DNA from: Actinoplanes palleronii
GTDB lineage: Bacteria > Actinomycetota > Actinomycetes > Mycobacteriales > Micromonosporaceae
Length of the DNA: 42,062 nt
Assembly: GCF_016862315.1 (NCBI RefSeq)
Contig: NZ_BOMS01000007.1
Location: forward strand, 1-42,062
Direction: 5' to 3'
Part shown: positions 32,457-40,195 of the stretch, piece by piece
How the letters are laid out: each line of letters starts with the position of its first letter
How positions within the stretch are numbered: position 1 is the stretch's first letter
The notes under the pieces: model-generated
Seen by the model: only the letters and a program-made list of their open reading frames with translations
What the model was told of the DNA's origin: nothing
The model's database searches: none
Made by a program: the position numbers and the translations under genes

Positions 32457-32499
32457 AAGACCGCAGCCTCTCCCGACCGCCGCGCGCCCCCGCCCCCGC

Positions 32500-32552
32500 G
32501 GCTGGCCCTCCGGGGTGCCTCGAGGGTGGTGAGGCACCCCTGGGAGCCAGCC
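32500..32552. repeat. Palindromic repeat, copy C1
   Basis: Left arm 32500-32521 and right arm 32531-32552 pair except at about one position. The arm motif is GGCTGG..CTC.GGGGTGCCTC. Confidence 0.85.
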
Positions 32553-32562
32553 GAACCCTCGC

Positions 32563-32616
32563 GGCTGGTGCTGAGGGTTGTCTCCGGCCACTTGAGACAC
32601 CCCCTCACCACCAGCC
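32563..32616. repeat. Palindromic repeat, copy C2
   Basis: Arms 32563-32584 and 32594-32616 are largely complementary, with GGCTGGTG at one end and GTCTC at the other. It is less perfect than C1. Confidence 0.75.
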
Positions 32617-32626
32617 GAAACCTCCC

Positions 32627-32679
32627 GGCTGGCCCCCAGGGGTGCCACAAGCCCGCGGACACACCCCCCACGACCAGCC
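32627..32679. repeat. Palindromic repeat, copy C3
   Basis: The left arm 32627-32648 begins GGCTGG and contains AGGGGTGCC. The right arm about 32657-32679 ends CCAGCC. The pairing is partial. Confidence 0.65.
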
Positions 32680-32696
32680 AGAGCCCGGAAGCGCGG

Positions 32697-32734
32697 CCGA
32701 GTCCCGCCCGTGAGGCCGACGCAAGACCGCAGCC
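32697..32734. repeat. Direct internal copy of the outer inverted repeat
   Basis: This segment matches 32431-32468 at about 35 of 38 positions in the same orientation (CCGAGTCCCGCCC, TGAGGCC, CGCAAGACCGCAGCC). Confidence 0.9.
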
Positions 32735-32748
32735 CGCCCATGGGCCCC

Positions 32749-32801
32749 GGCTGGCTCCCGGGGGTGCCTCACCACCCCGGAGACACCCCTGGGAGCCAGC
32801 C
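32749..32801. repeat. Palindromic repeat, copy C4
   Basis: Arms 32749-32770 and 32780-32801 are nearly perfect. They carry GGCTGG, then GGGGGTGCCTC on the left and GAGACACCCCTGGGAGCCAGCC-type sequence on the right. Confidence 0.85.
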
Positions 32802-32847
32802 GAGGCCGCGCCGGGGCGCGTGGCGGTCCGGGGTGGGCAGTCACGTC

Positions 32848-32916
32848 GCGGTGGCCTCATGGGCGGGACTCGGCTCGTAGCCTGCGGGCGGCCGCCCGGT
32901 ATGCGTACCGGAAAGG
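32848..32916. repeat. Long inverted repeat, right arm
   Basis: Reverse complement of the arm at 32387-32456. Its outer end (GGAAAGG at 32910-32916) lies two bases from the stop codon of the ABC exporter gene. The sequences just outside the two arms do not match, so no target-site duplication is evident. Confidence 0.9.
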
Positions 32917-32918
32917 TC

Positions 32919-34643
32919 TTAACGCAGTTGATCGGCTCGGTGCCAGGAGCGCCACAGGGCCGCATAGGAACCGCCGGCCGCGAGCAGCTCGTCGTGCGTG
33001 CCCAGTTCGATGATGCGGCCGTCGTCCATCACGGCGACCCGGTCGGCGTCGTGGGCGGTCTGCAGGCGGTGCGCGATCGCGATCACCGTGCGGCCGTGCA
33101 GCACCGCCGCGAGGGCGCGTTCGGCGTCGCGGGCCGCGGTCGGGTCGAGCAGCGCGGTCGCCTCGTCCAGGATGACCGTGTGCGGGCCGGCCAGCAGCAC
33201 CCGGGCCAGCGCGAGCTGCTGGGCCTGCGCGCCGTCGAGCGGGTGCGCGCCGAGGTCGCGGTCCAGATCCGACGCCCAGTCCGCGCCGACCGTGGCCAGG
33301 GCGCGCCGCAGCTCGTCGTCGGGGGCGGGCACCATCAGGTTGTCCCGGACCGTCTCGCGGAACACGTGGTGCTCCTGGGTCACCAGGACGACCTGGCGGC
33401 GCAGCAACTCCGGTGGCAGGTCGGCGATCGGCGCCCCGCCCGCGGTGACCGTGCCGGCGGTGGGCCGGTCGACGCCGGCGAGCAGGCGGCCCAGGGTGGA
33501 CTTGCCGGCGCCGGAGAGACCGACGATGGCCAGGCGCTCCCCTGGTCGTACCGTCAAGAAGACGTCGTGCAGAACGTCGCGGCCGCCGTCGTAGGCGAAG
33601 CGGACCCCGCGGACCTCGATCCGGTCGTCGGCCGGCGTGGCCGCGGACGGTGCCGGCGAGTCGGCCAGCGCCGCGCCGAGCCCCTCGACCCGGGCGAACG
33701 ACGCGCTCGCCGCCTGCAGCTGCTCGATCCGGATCAGCAGCGTGTCCAGCGGGTTCACCAGCTGCCGCAGGTAGAGCACGGCCGCGCCGACGGTGCCGAG
33801 GCTCACCCGGTGATCGATGTAGAGCATCCCGCCGAGCAACAGGATCAACACCACCGGCACCGCGTACGACGTCTCCGCGAGCGGAAAGAACACACTCCGC
33901 AGTCCGAGAGTGATCAGCCGGGTACGACGGGTGTCGGCAATCGCCGCGTGCCCCGCCGCCAGCCGCCGGTCGGCCAGCCCGAACGCCTCCACGGTCCGCG
34001 CCCCGGACGTGGTCGCGGAGAGCTCCTCGGCCAGCCACGAGTTCGCGTCACCCTCGCGCAGGTACGCGTCCCGCGCCCGCCGCAGGTACCACCGGGTGAC
34101 GAACCAGATGCCGGACAGCCCGAGCACCCCGACCACGCCCAGCAGCGGGTCGAGCACCACCACGGCGATCATGATGAACACCATCTCGACCAGGCCGATC
34201 AGGATCCGGGGCAGTACGTCGCGCAGCGTGGTGGCGACCGCGTCCACGTCGGTGGTGCCGCGCGCGGCGATGTCACCGTCCGGCACCCGTTCCACCACGG
34301 CGGCGGGCAGGGCCAGCGCGCGGCGCAGGAACGTCTCGCGGATCCGGGCCGAGGTGCGTTCCCCGAACCGGTACGCGAGCGCGAGCGCATAGCGGGACAG
34401 CAACGTCTGTGCGAGCGCGAAACCCAGCACCGCCAGCGCCAGCCGGTCGACCGCGGCCACCCCACCGCCGGTGGACACCGTGTCGATCACCCGGCCGAGC
34501 AGCCACGGCCCGCCCAGCCCGGCGATCGCGGCGAGCGAGTTCAGCAGGATCATCGCGGCCACCGAGCGCCGGTCCGCGGCGAGCAGCCGCAGCGCGGCCC
34601 GGATGACCAGGCGCTGGTCGGCGGCCGGCAGTCGGTTGCTCAT
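32919..34643 (-). CDS. ABC exporter half-transporter with catalytic NBD
   Basis: A 574-residue type IV ABC half-transporter with six transmembrane helices and one nucleotide-binding domain. Walker A (GLSGAGKST), Walker B with glutamate (TVILDEATALLD) and the switch histidine (AIAHRL) are intact, but the signature is degenerate (LDGAQAQQ rather than LSGGQ.Q). It is coupled to the preceding gene (ATGA 34640-34643), whose product keeps the signature, so the two probably form a heterodimer with one working ATP site. Exported compounds are unknown. Confidence 0.92.
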   Translation of the reverse strand: MSNRLPAADQRLVIRAALRLLAADRRSVAAMILLNSLAAIAGLGGPWLLGRVIDTVSTGGGVAAVDRLALAVLGFALAQTLLSRYALALAYRFGERTSARIRETFLRRALALPAAVVERVPDGDIAARGTTDVDAVATTLRDVLPRILIGLVEMVFIMIAVVVLDPLLGVVGVLGLSGIWFVTRWYLRRARDAYLREGDANSWLAEELSATTSGARTVEAFGLADRRLAAGHAAIADTRRTRLITLGLRSVFFPLAETSYAVPVVLILLLGGMLYIDHRVSLGTVGAAVLYLRQLVNPLDTLLIRIEQLQAASASFARVEGLGAALADSPAPSAATPADDRIEVRGVRFAYDGGRDVLHDVFLTVRPGERLAIVGLSGAGKSTLGRLLAGVDRPTAGTVTAGGAPIADLPPELLRRQVVLVTQEHHVFRETVRDNLMVPAPDDELRRALATVGADWASDLDRDLGAHPLDGAQAQQLALARVLLAGPHTVILDEATALLDPTAARDAERALAAVLHGRTVIAIAHRLQTAHDADRVAVMDDGRIIELGTHDELLAAGGSYAALWRSWHRADQLR

Positions 34644-36304
34644 GCGTCGTCTCCGAACACTCGGGTGACCAGGGCGCGGTAGCCGGGCTCGGCGGTGAGC
34701 AGCTCACGGTGCGTGCCGGTGGCGGCGACCCGCCCGCCGACCAGGAAGTGCACCGTGTCGGCGCGGTCCAGTAGCACCGGCGAGGTGGTCGCCACCACGG
34801 TGCCGCGGCCGGCCCGCGCCCGGGACAGTCGTTCGGCGATGGCCGACTCGGTGTGCGCGTCGACCGCCGAGGTGGGTTCGGCGAGCAGCAGCATCTCCGG
34901 GTCGGCGTGCACGGCGCGGGCCAGCCGGAGCCGCTGCCGCTGGCCGCCGGAGAGGTTGCGCCCGCCCCACTCGACCGGTCGTGCCAGGTCGTGGGCCACG
35001 TCGTGGGCCACCGCGGTGTCGATCGCGGCGCGGACCAGGTCGTCGTCCGGGTCGTGCCGGCCGGCCACCACCTCGCGCAGCGGGCCGGCGAACAGGTCGG
35101 CGTCGTTCTCGGCGACCAGGATGCGCTCCCGGACCACGTCGCGGGCCAGCTCGGACAGCCGGTGGTCGCCCCAGGTGGCCGGGGCGGGGGTGTATCGCCC
35201 GAGGCGGTCGAGCACCTCGGCGGCGTCGGCCGGGCGGGCGCCGGCCAGCGCGGTCAGCCGGCCGGGCTCGGCGGTCACCCCGGACTCCGGGTCGTGCAGC
35301 GGGGCCGGTCCGGGTGGTCCGGCCGCGCCGGCGGGGTCGTCGGCGGGGAGGTTCAGGAAACCGATCACGCGCCGGGCGGCGACCAGGCCGTACGTCAGAT
35401 CGAACCCGCAGAAGATCAGCACGCTGACCGGGATGACCAGCATCGCGGTGTAGCCGTAGACCGCGACCAGCTCACCCACGGTGATCTCGCCGGCCGCCGC
35501 CATCCGCGCGGCCACCCAGATGACCACGGCCAGGAACACCATCGGCAGGCCGTCGCCGAGCGCGCCGATCCAGCTGGACGGGCGGCCCACCCGGTAGCCC
35601 AGGTCACGCAGCCGGCCGGACTCGCGCACGTAGCGGGCCAGGTGGGTGTCGCTGCCGCCGAGCCCGCTGAGCACCCGCAGCCCACCGACCACGTCGACCA
35701 GCCGGGCGTTGAGTTCACCCTGCCGTTCCCGGTAGTGCGAGCCGGACCGCTGGGTGCGCCGCAGCAGCGGCCCGACGACCAGGCCGAGCGCAGGCACGCC
35801 GATCACCACGACCAGCGCGAGCGACGGCGCGGTGCGGTAGAGCAGGGTGGCGATCACCGAGCAGGCCAGGATCGAGGCCACGCCGACGCCGCCGACGTTC
35901 ATGGCCCGGCCGATCAGCCACACGTCGGAGATGCCGATGGTGACCACCTCGCCCGCGGTGACCCGGCGGGGCAGGGCCGCGCCGAGCTCGGTGGCGTGGG
36001 TCAGCACCTGGTCGGCGGTGCGCAGCGCGGCGGCGATCCGCAGTTTGGTCATGCTGCGATGGCGCATGATGCCGAGCCCGGCGCCGGTCAGGCCCATCCC
36101 GAGAACGGCGAGCGACCAGGCGATCAGCGGGCCGGTACGGCGCGGGCTCAGGCCGTGGTCGATGGCCTGCGAGATCAGGTACGGCATCGCGGCCAGGCTG
36201 ACGAACCACAGGGATCCGAACAGCGCGCCGAGCGCCACCCGGCCCTTGATCTGTCGTGCCAGCCACCACAGGTAACGCCCGGGTCCGCTCTCCACACCCG
36301 ACAT
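34640..36304 (-). CDS. ABC exporter half-transporter with degenerate NBD
   Basis: A 554-residue half-transporter with six N-terminal helices. In its nucleotide-binding domain the Walker A loop is lost (ALAGARPADAAE in place of GxxGxGKST), Walker B reads LLLAEPTSAVD with alanine for aspartate, and the switch histidine is missing (TTSPVLLD). The signature NLSGGQRQRLRLARA is intact. It therefore supplies the signature half of one composite site and is unlikely to hydrolyse ATP in its own site. Its start at 36304 is the first gene of the operon. Confidence 0.92.
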   Translation of the reverse strand: MSGVESGPGRYLWWLARQIKGRVALGALFGSLWFVSLAAMPYLISQAIDHGLSPRRTGPLIAWSLAVLGMGLTGAGLGIMRHRSMTKLRIAAALRTADQVLTHATELGAALPRRVTAGEVVTIGISDVWLIGRAMNVGGVGVASILACSVIATLLYRTAPSLALVVVIGVPALGLVVGPLLRRTQRSGSHYRERQGELNARLVDVVGGLRVLSGLGGSDTHLARYVRESGRLRDLGYRVGRPSSWIGALGDGLPMVFLAVVIWVAARMAAAGEITVGELVAVYGYTAMLVIPVSVLIFCGFDLTYGLVAARRVIGFLNLPADDPAGAAGPPGPAPLHDPESGVTAEPGRLTALAGARPADAAEVLDRLGRYTPAPATWGDHRLSELARDVVRERILVAENDADLFAGPLREVVAGRHDPDDDLVRAAIDTAVAHDVAHDLARPVEWGGRNLSGGQRQRLRLARAVHADPEMLLLAEPTSAVDAHTESAIAERLSRARAGRGTVVATTSPVLLDRADTVHFLVGGRVAATGTHRELLTAEPGYRALVTRVFGDDA

Positions 36305-36350
36305 CCTGCCGAGTTCGGGTATGGCGCCGATACCGATTTATCCGGCTTGT

Positions 36351-36878
36351 TTAGTTCAGCAGGCGTCGCATCCGGAGGCTGCGGATGTGGTCGTCGGTGC
36401 GCGACAGGGGTGCCTGGACCGTCTCCATCGGCTGGAAGCCGCGCGAGCGGTAGAACCCGATCCCGGCCGCGTCACCGAGGAACACCGAGACCCACATCTG
36501 GGTGCCGCCGGACGACCGGATCATCTCGGTCACCCGGTCCAGCAGCAGGGTGCCCAGGCCGCGGCCGCGCTCCCGCGGGTCCAGATAGATCAGGTGCAGC
36601 TCGCCGACCCCCGGCGCGGTCAGGCCGCCACCGGAGACGCCGACCAGCCGGCCGCCCTCCTCGGCGACCTGGTACCCGAACCAGCCCGGCAGTGCTGCCC
36701 GCACCTGCCGGGTGACCCGCGCCTCGCCGAAATACTCCGCGACGGTCCGCTCGATGTAGCCGGGCGGCAGCAGCTCCTGGTAGGCGGCCTGATAGGAGGA
36801 GACGCAGATCTCAGCGATCCGGGTCGCCTCCTCGCCGGTCGCGGAACGGGCTTCAGCGGTCAACGATGTTTCGGGCAC
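36351..36878 (-). CDS. GNAT-family N-acetyltransferase
   Basis: A 175-residue enzyme with the acetyl-CoA binding motif ERGRGLGTLLLDRVTEMIRS (about 104-123), preceded by strand ELHLIYLDP and followed by GIGFYRSRGFQPME, the typical GNAT ending. It acetylates an amine; the substrate is unknown. It lies in a run of minus-strand genes with short gaps. Confidence 0.9.
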   Translation of the reverse strand: MPETSLTAEARSATGEEATRIAEICVSSYQAAYQELLPPGYIERTVAEYFGEARVTRQVRAALPGWFGYQVAEEGGRLVGVSGGGLTAPGVGELHLIYLDPRERGRGLGTLLLDRVTEMIRSSGGTQMWVSVFLGDAAGIGFYRSRGFQPMETVQAPLSRTDDHIRSLRMRRLLN

Positions 36879-36893
36879 GCGGCCAAGGGTAGA

Positions 36894-37541
36894 TCAGGGC
36901 CTGATCTGACCACTCAGCTTGATCAGCCGTCCCAGTTCGTCGAAGTCCACCCGCATCTCGGTGCCACCCGGGTGCAGGCCGATGACCAGGTCATCCCGGC
37001 TCTCCACCCGCCAGCCCTGCTGCTCGAGGAACGCGGTGGTCATCGCGTGATGAGCGACCGGGTACGCCTGGATCACCTCGCCCAGCACGGTGAACGCGCG
37101 CTCCGGGCCGACCGGCTGCTCGGGCACCCCCTCCAGGTGGAAGAAGACCGCGCCGCCGTCGTACGGGCCGCGGTAGTAGCAGCGGCCGGTCAGTCCGGAA
37201 GTGATCAGGGCGAGCTGGTGCCCGTCGGCCTGGTCGAGCGGGAACGACGGCTCGGTCAGCTCGGCGATCCCGTGCTCGGCGCCGAACGCGCGCACCCCGT
37301 CGGCCAGCGTGACCAGCTCCCGGGGCAGGCCGCTCTGCGGGTTGGCCCAGGCCCACAGCCAGCTGCCGTCGGTGTGACTCTCGGTGCCGAGCAGCTGGAC
37401 CGGGAAGCGCAGGTCCTCACCGAACGTCACCAGGCCGGTGCTCAGGTCGAGCTCCCAGTCGCGCGCGCCGATCAGGTCGGCGAGCGCGAGCTGGCGGGCG
37501 TGTGCGGTGGCGACGTGCTGCGTCAGCAGATCGGAGAACAT
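36894..37541 (-). CDS. DUF6882-like protein of unknown function
   Basis: A 215-residue soluble protein. The central part (LDLSTGLVTFGEDLRFPVQLLGTESHTDGSWLWAWAN) resembles DUF6882 proteins, which often occur as single small genes. The C terminus (EMRVDFDELGRLIKLSGQIRP) forms a separate small module. No catalytic motif is evident. It starts with ATG and lies 15 bases from the GNAT gene and 9 bases from the decarboxylase. Confidence 0.7.
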   Translation of the reverse strand: MFSDLLTQHVATAHARQLALADLIGARDWELDLSTGLVTFGEDLRFPVQLLGTESHTDGSWLWAWANPQSGLPRELVTLADGVRAFGAEHGIAELTEPSFPLDQADGHQLALITSGLTGRCYYRGPYDGGAVFFHLEGVPEQPVGPERAFTVLGEVIQAYPVAHHAMTTAFLEQQGWRVESRDDLVIGLHPGGTEMRVDFDELGRLIKLSGQIRP

Positions 37542-37550
37542 CGCGGCAGT

Positions 37551-38960
37551 CTAAGTGAGCAGATCGCGGAGCACCGTGATGACGCGGTCCGCGTCGGACT
37601 CCTGCGTCCGCCAGTTCGAGAACGCCGCACGCAGGGCCGGGACTCCCTGATAGACGGTCGGCGTCAGGAACGCCTCGCCGGAGGAGGCGACGGCCGCCAG
37701 GAGGGCGGGCACGTCACGGTCAACCCCGAAACACACCACGTTCAGACGTACGGGGGAAAGCAGCCGTGCCCCGGGAATCTCCGCGAGCCGGTCGCCCAGC
37801 CGGCGTGCCGCGGCGATGTTCCGGATGACGATCTCGCGGTGACCCTCCGCGCCGTACGCAGCGAGCGAGAACCAGGCGGCCAGCGCGCGCAGCCGGCGGG
37901 AGTTCTCCGGGGTCAGATGGAACAGGTCCGGGTCACCGCTCGGCAGGGTGAGGTAGGCGGCCGTGTTCTGGAAGACGCTGACCTGCAGGTCCCGGCGTCG
38001 GGTGAACTGCACCGCGGCGTCGTAGGGGACGTTGAGCCACTTGTGCAGGTCCACGCAGATCGAGTCGGCGAGGTCCAGCCCGGCGAGCAGCTCCGCGTGC
38101 TCCGGCGAGAGCGCCGCGAACGCACCGAACGCCGCGTCGACGTGCAGCCAGAACGCGTACTTGCTCTTGAGCGCCGCGATCGCCCGCAGGTCGTCGAAGT
38201 CGACGGTGTTGACCGTGCCGGCGTTGGCCACCACGATCGCCGGCCCCTTCCTCAGCTCCTCCTCCAGCGCCGCGACGTCGACGGCTTCCCGATCGGCCAG
38301 CAACCGGACTGTCCGAAGCTGATCACGGCCGACGCCGAGCATGGCGAGCGCCTTGTAGATGCTGGAGTGCGGCGCTCCGGACAGCACCGCGATGTCGCCG
38401 AGCGCGCCGACGCCCTGCCGGGACACGCTGACACCGCGCTGCTCGCCCAGCCACTCCCGGCCGATCGCCAGGCCGACCGTGTTCGACATGGTCGCGCCGG
38501 TCACGAACGTGCCGGTGTGCGCGTCGCTCAGGCCGAACAGCTCGCGCAGCCAGGCGACCGTCTCCCGTTCCAGGTCGACCGCGGACGAGTCCTGCCGGGT
38601 CACCGCGTTCTGGTCGAACGTGCCGGTCAGCCAGTCGCCGATCAGCGCGGCCGGCGTCGCCCCGCCGGTGACGAAGCCCAGGTAGCGGGGGCCCGCGCTG
38701 CCGGAGAAGCCGGGCGCCCAGCGGTCCTGGAACTCCACGAGGGCTCCGGACGCGCCGGCGCCGGTCACCGGCAGCGGAGCCGGTGCGACCTCCGGCGCCG
38801 GGACCGCGACGGGGCGGTCCGGCAGGCCGTCCAGCACGGTGGCGGCGTAGTCGCGGGCGGCGGTCAGCAGATCCGGCAGACCGGTCAGGTCAGCGGCGAG
38901 GCGAGAGTCCACCAGGGCACGGTAGGCAGGGTGCGGCGGGGGTGTCGCGGTCCAGTTCAC
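37551..38960 (-). CDS. PLP-dependent group II decarboxylase-like enzyme
   Basis: A 469-residue enzyme of the aromatic amino acid/glutamate decarboxylase group. The N-terminal YLGFVTGGATPAALIGDWL and GTFVTGATMSNTVGLAIGRE contact the cofactor, HVDAAFGA holds the aspartate that binds the pyridine nitrogen, and DLHKWLNVPYD carries the PLP lysine. The reaction is likely amino-acid decarboxylation, although some relatives act as other lyases. The substrate is unknown. Confidence 0.9.
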   Translation of the reverse strand: MNWTATPPPHPAYRALVDSRLAADLTGLPDLLTAARDYAATVLDGLPDRPVAVPAPEVAPAPLPVTGAGASGALVEFQDRWAPGFSGSAGPRYLGFVTGGATPAALIGDWLTGTFDQNAVTRQDSSAVDLERETVAWLRELFGLSDAHTGTFVTGATMSNTVGLAIGREWLGEQRGVSVSRQGVGALGDIAVLSGAPHSSIYKALAMLGVGRDQLRTVRLLADREAVDVAALEEELRKGPAIVVANAGTVNTVDFDDLRAIAALKSKYAFWLHVDAAFGAFAALSPEHAELLAGLDLADSICVDLHKWLNVPYDAAVQFTRRRDLQVSVFQNTAAYLTLPSGDPDLFHLTPENSRRLRALAAWFSLAAYGAEGHREIVIRNIAAARRLGDRLAEIPGARLLSPVRLNVVCFGVDRDVPALLAAVASSGEAFLTPTVYQGVPALRAAFSNWRTQESDADRVITVLRDLLT

Positions 38961-38975
38961 CAGGCCTGGCCTGCT

Positions 38976-39410
38976 TCAACTCTCCCCGCGCTCACGGATC
39001 TGCGGGGTTCCGGCCGCACAGGTCAACTGCACCTTTATCCGTACGTGGTTGTCACGCAGACCGCGGAACTCGCCTTCGCGGGCCGACTGCTCGTGCACCT
39101 CGTAGCCCTGTGCCGGCGCCATCGAGGTGATCTTGTCGCAGTCGGCGACGACCGTCCCGCCCCGGGTCGGGAACGACCGCGCCGTGGTCCCTTTCCCCTG
39201 CGCGGCCGTCGGGCTCTCCGCGGCGGCCGTCGGCGCTGTGGACACGCTCCCCAGCTCCTGCTCGACCTGGGCCTCACTCACCGACTCACCGGCCCGGGTC
39301 GTCAGCCCGGTCCCCACCAGTCCGATACCGACCACGCCGACGAGCACGGCGAGCACCGCCGCGACCAACCATCCCGCGACGATCACCACGCGCTGCCCGT
39401 TCCTGCTCAC
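38976..39410 (-). CDS. Single-pass membrane hypothetical protein
   Basis: A 144-residue protein with one N-terminal transmembrane helix (VVIVAGWLVAAVLAVLVGVVGIGLVGTGL). A short Ala/Thr/Ser linker (TAPTAAAESPTAAQGKGTT) and a small extracytoplasmic domain with cysteines in VVADCDKI and VQLTCAAG follow; these may form a disulphide. It is divergent from an OmpR-type two-component operon and could be a target or accessory of it. No family is assigned with confidence. Confidence 0.72.
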   Translation of the reverse strand: MSRNGQRVVIVAGWLVAAVLAVLVGVVGIGLVGTGLTTRAGESVSEAQVEQELGSVSTAPTAAAESPTAAQGKGTTARSFPTRGGTVVADCDKITSMAPAQGYEVHEQSAREGEFRGLRDNHVRIKVQLTCAAGTPQIRERGES

Positions 39411-39454
39411 CGGCCCACTATGCGCCCGGCCAGGACAAGGCAGGCCCAGGACAT

Positions 39455-39472
39455 GGCTAAGGGACGGTTAAG
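39455..39472 (+). promoter_or_regulatory. Candidate OmpR/PhoB-type direct-repeat operator
   Basis: GGCTAAG (39455-39461) and GGTTAAG (39466-39472) are direct repeats with an exact 11-bp period, as OmpR-family regulators usually bind. It lies between the divergent membrane-protein and response-regulator genes. Confidence 0.45.
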
Positions 39473-39511
39473 AACGCCCGTCACCGCCGGTCCAGCCGTT
39501 ACCGTGCAGCC

Positions 39512-40195
39512 GTGGCACGACTGTTGTTGATCGAGGACGATCCGGCTATCCGGAACACCCTGCTGCGCGCCCTGCGGGAGCGTGGACACGCGGTGGCCGC
39601 GTCGCCGGCCGCGATGGACGGCTTGCAGACCGCGCTCGCCGAACGCCCCGACCTGATCGTCCTGGACCTGGGACTTCCCGACCTCGACGGGCGGGAACTG
39701 CTCCGGATGCTGCGCGCGGTGAGCCGGATCCCGGTCATCATCGCGACCGCGCGGGACGAGGAGACCGAGATGGTACGACTGCTCGACGCCGGAGCCGACG
39801 ACTACGTGGTGAAGCCGTTCACCGCCGCGCAGCTGGACGCGCGGATCCGTGCGGTGCTGCGCCGCGGCGGTGCCGTCGAGACGGCCGACCCGGTGCTGAC
39901 GGTCGGCGGGCTGCGGATCGACCCGGGCGGCCGGGCGGTCACCCTGGACGGCGCGACGGTCGAACTCACCCCGCGCGAGTTCGACCTGCTGCACCACCTG
40001 GCGACCCGGGCCGGGCAGGTGGTCACCAAACGGGAGCTGCTCAGCGAGGTCTGGCAGGTGCCGTACGGCGGGGCGGACAAGACCGTCGACGTGCACCTGT
40101 CCTGGCTGCGCCGCAAGCTCGGCGAGACCGCGCAGGAGCCGCGGTACCTGCACACCGTCCGCGGGGTCGGGGTCAAGCTGAGCGAGCCGGCGTGA
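39512..40195 (+). CDS. OmpR/PhoB-family response regulator
   Basis: A 227-residue regulator with a receiver (LLLIEDDPAIRNT, phospho-acceptor in LIVLDLGLPDLDG, lysine in YVVKPF) and a winged helix domain (VELTPREFDLLHHLATRAGQVVTKRELLSEVW, VDVHLSWLRRKLG, TVRGVGVKL). The GTG start lacks a clear ribosome-binding site, so the mRNA may be leaderless. The last four bases overlap the kinase start (GTGA 40192-40195). Confidence 0.93.
   Translation: MARLLLIEDDPAIRNTLLRALRERGHAVAASPAAMDGLQTALAERPDLIVLDLGLPDLDGRELLRMLRAVSRIPVIIATARDEETEMVRLLDAGADDYVVKPFTAAQLDARIRAVLRRGGAVETADPVLTVGGLRIDPGGRAVTLDGATVELTPREFDLLHHLATRAGQVVTKRELLSEVWQVPYGGADKTVDVHLSWLRRKLGETAQEPRYLHTVRGVGVKLSEPA

Larger units (their letters stand above)
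32296..32918. other. Repeat island between peptidase and ABC exporter genes
   Basis: The gene-free stretch is built from repeats: outer inverted repeats (32387-32456 and 32848-32916), four palindromes C1-C4, and an internal direct copy (32697-32734) of part of the outer repeat (32431-32468). No ORF with coding character was found. The right outer repeat ends two bases after the ABC gene stop codon. Confidence 0.8.

Noticed and set aside
32387..32916. Classical insertion sequence
   Set aside because: The long inverted repeats enclose no transposase-like ORF, and the flanking bases show no target-site duplication.
36321..39530. A plus-strand open frame of over 1,000 codons
   Set aside because: It runs antisense to four well-supported genes and shows no motif.
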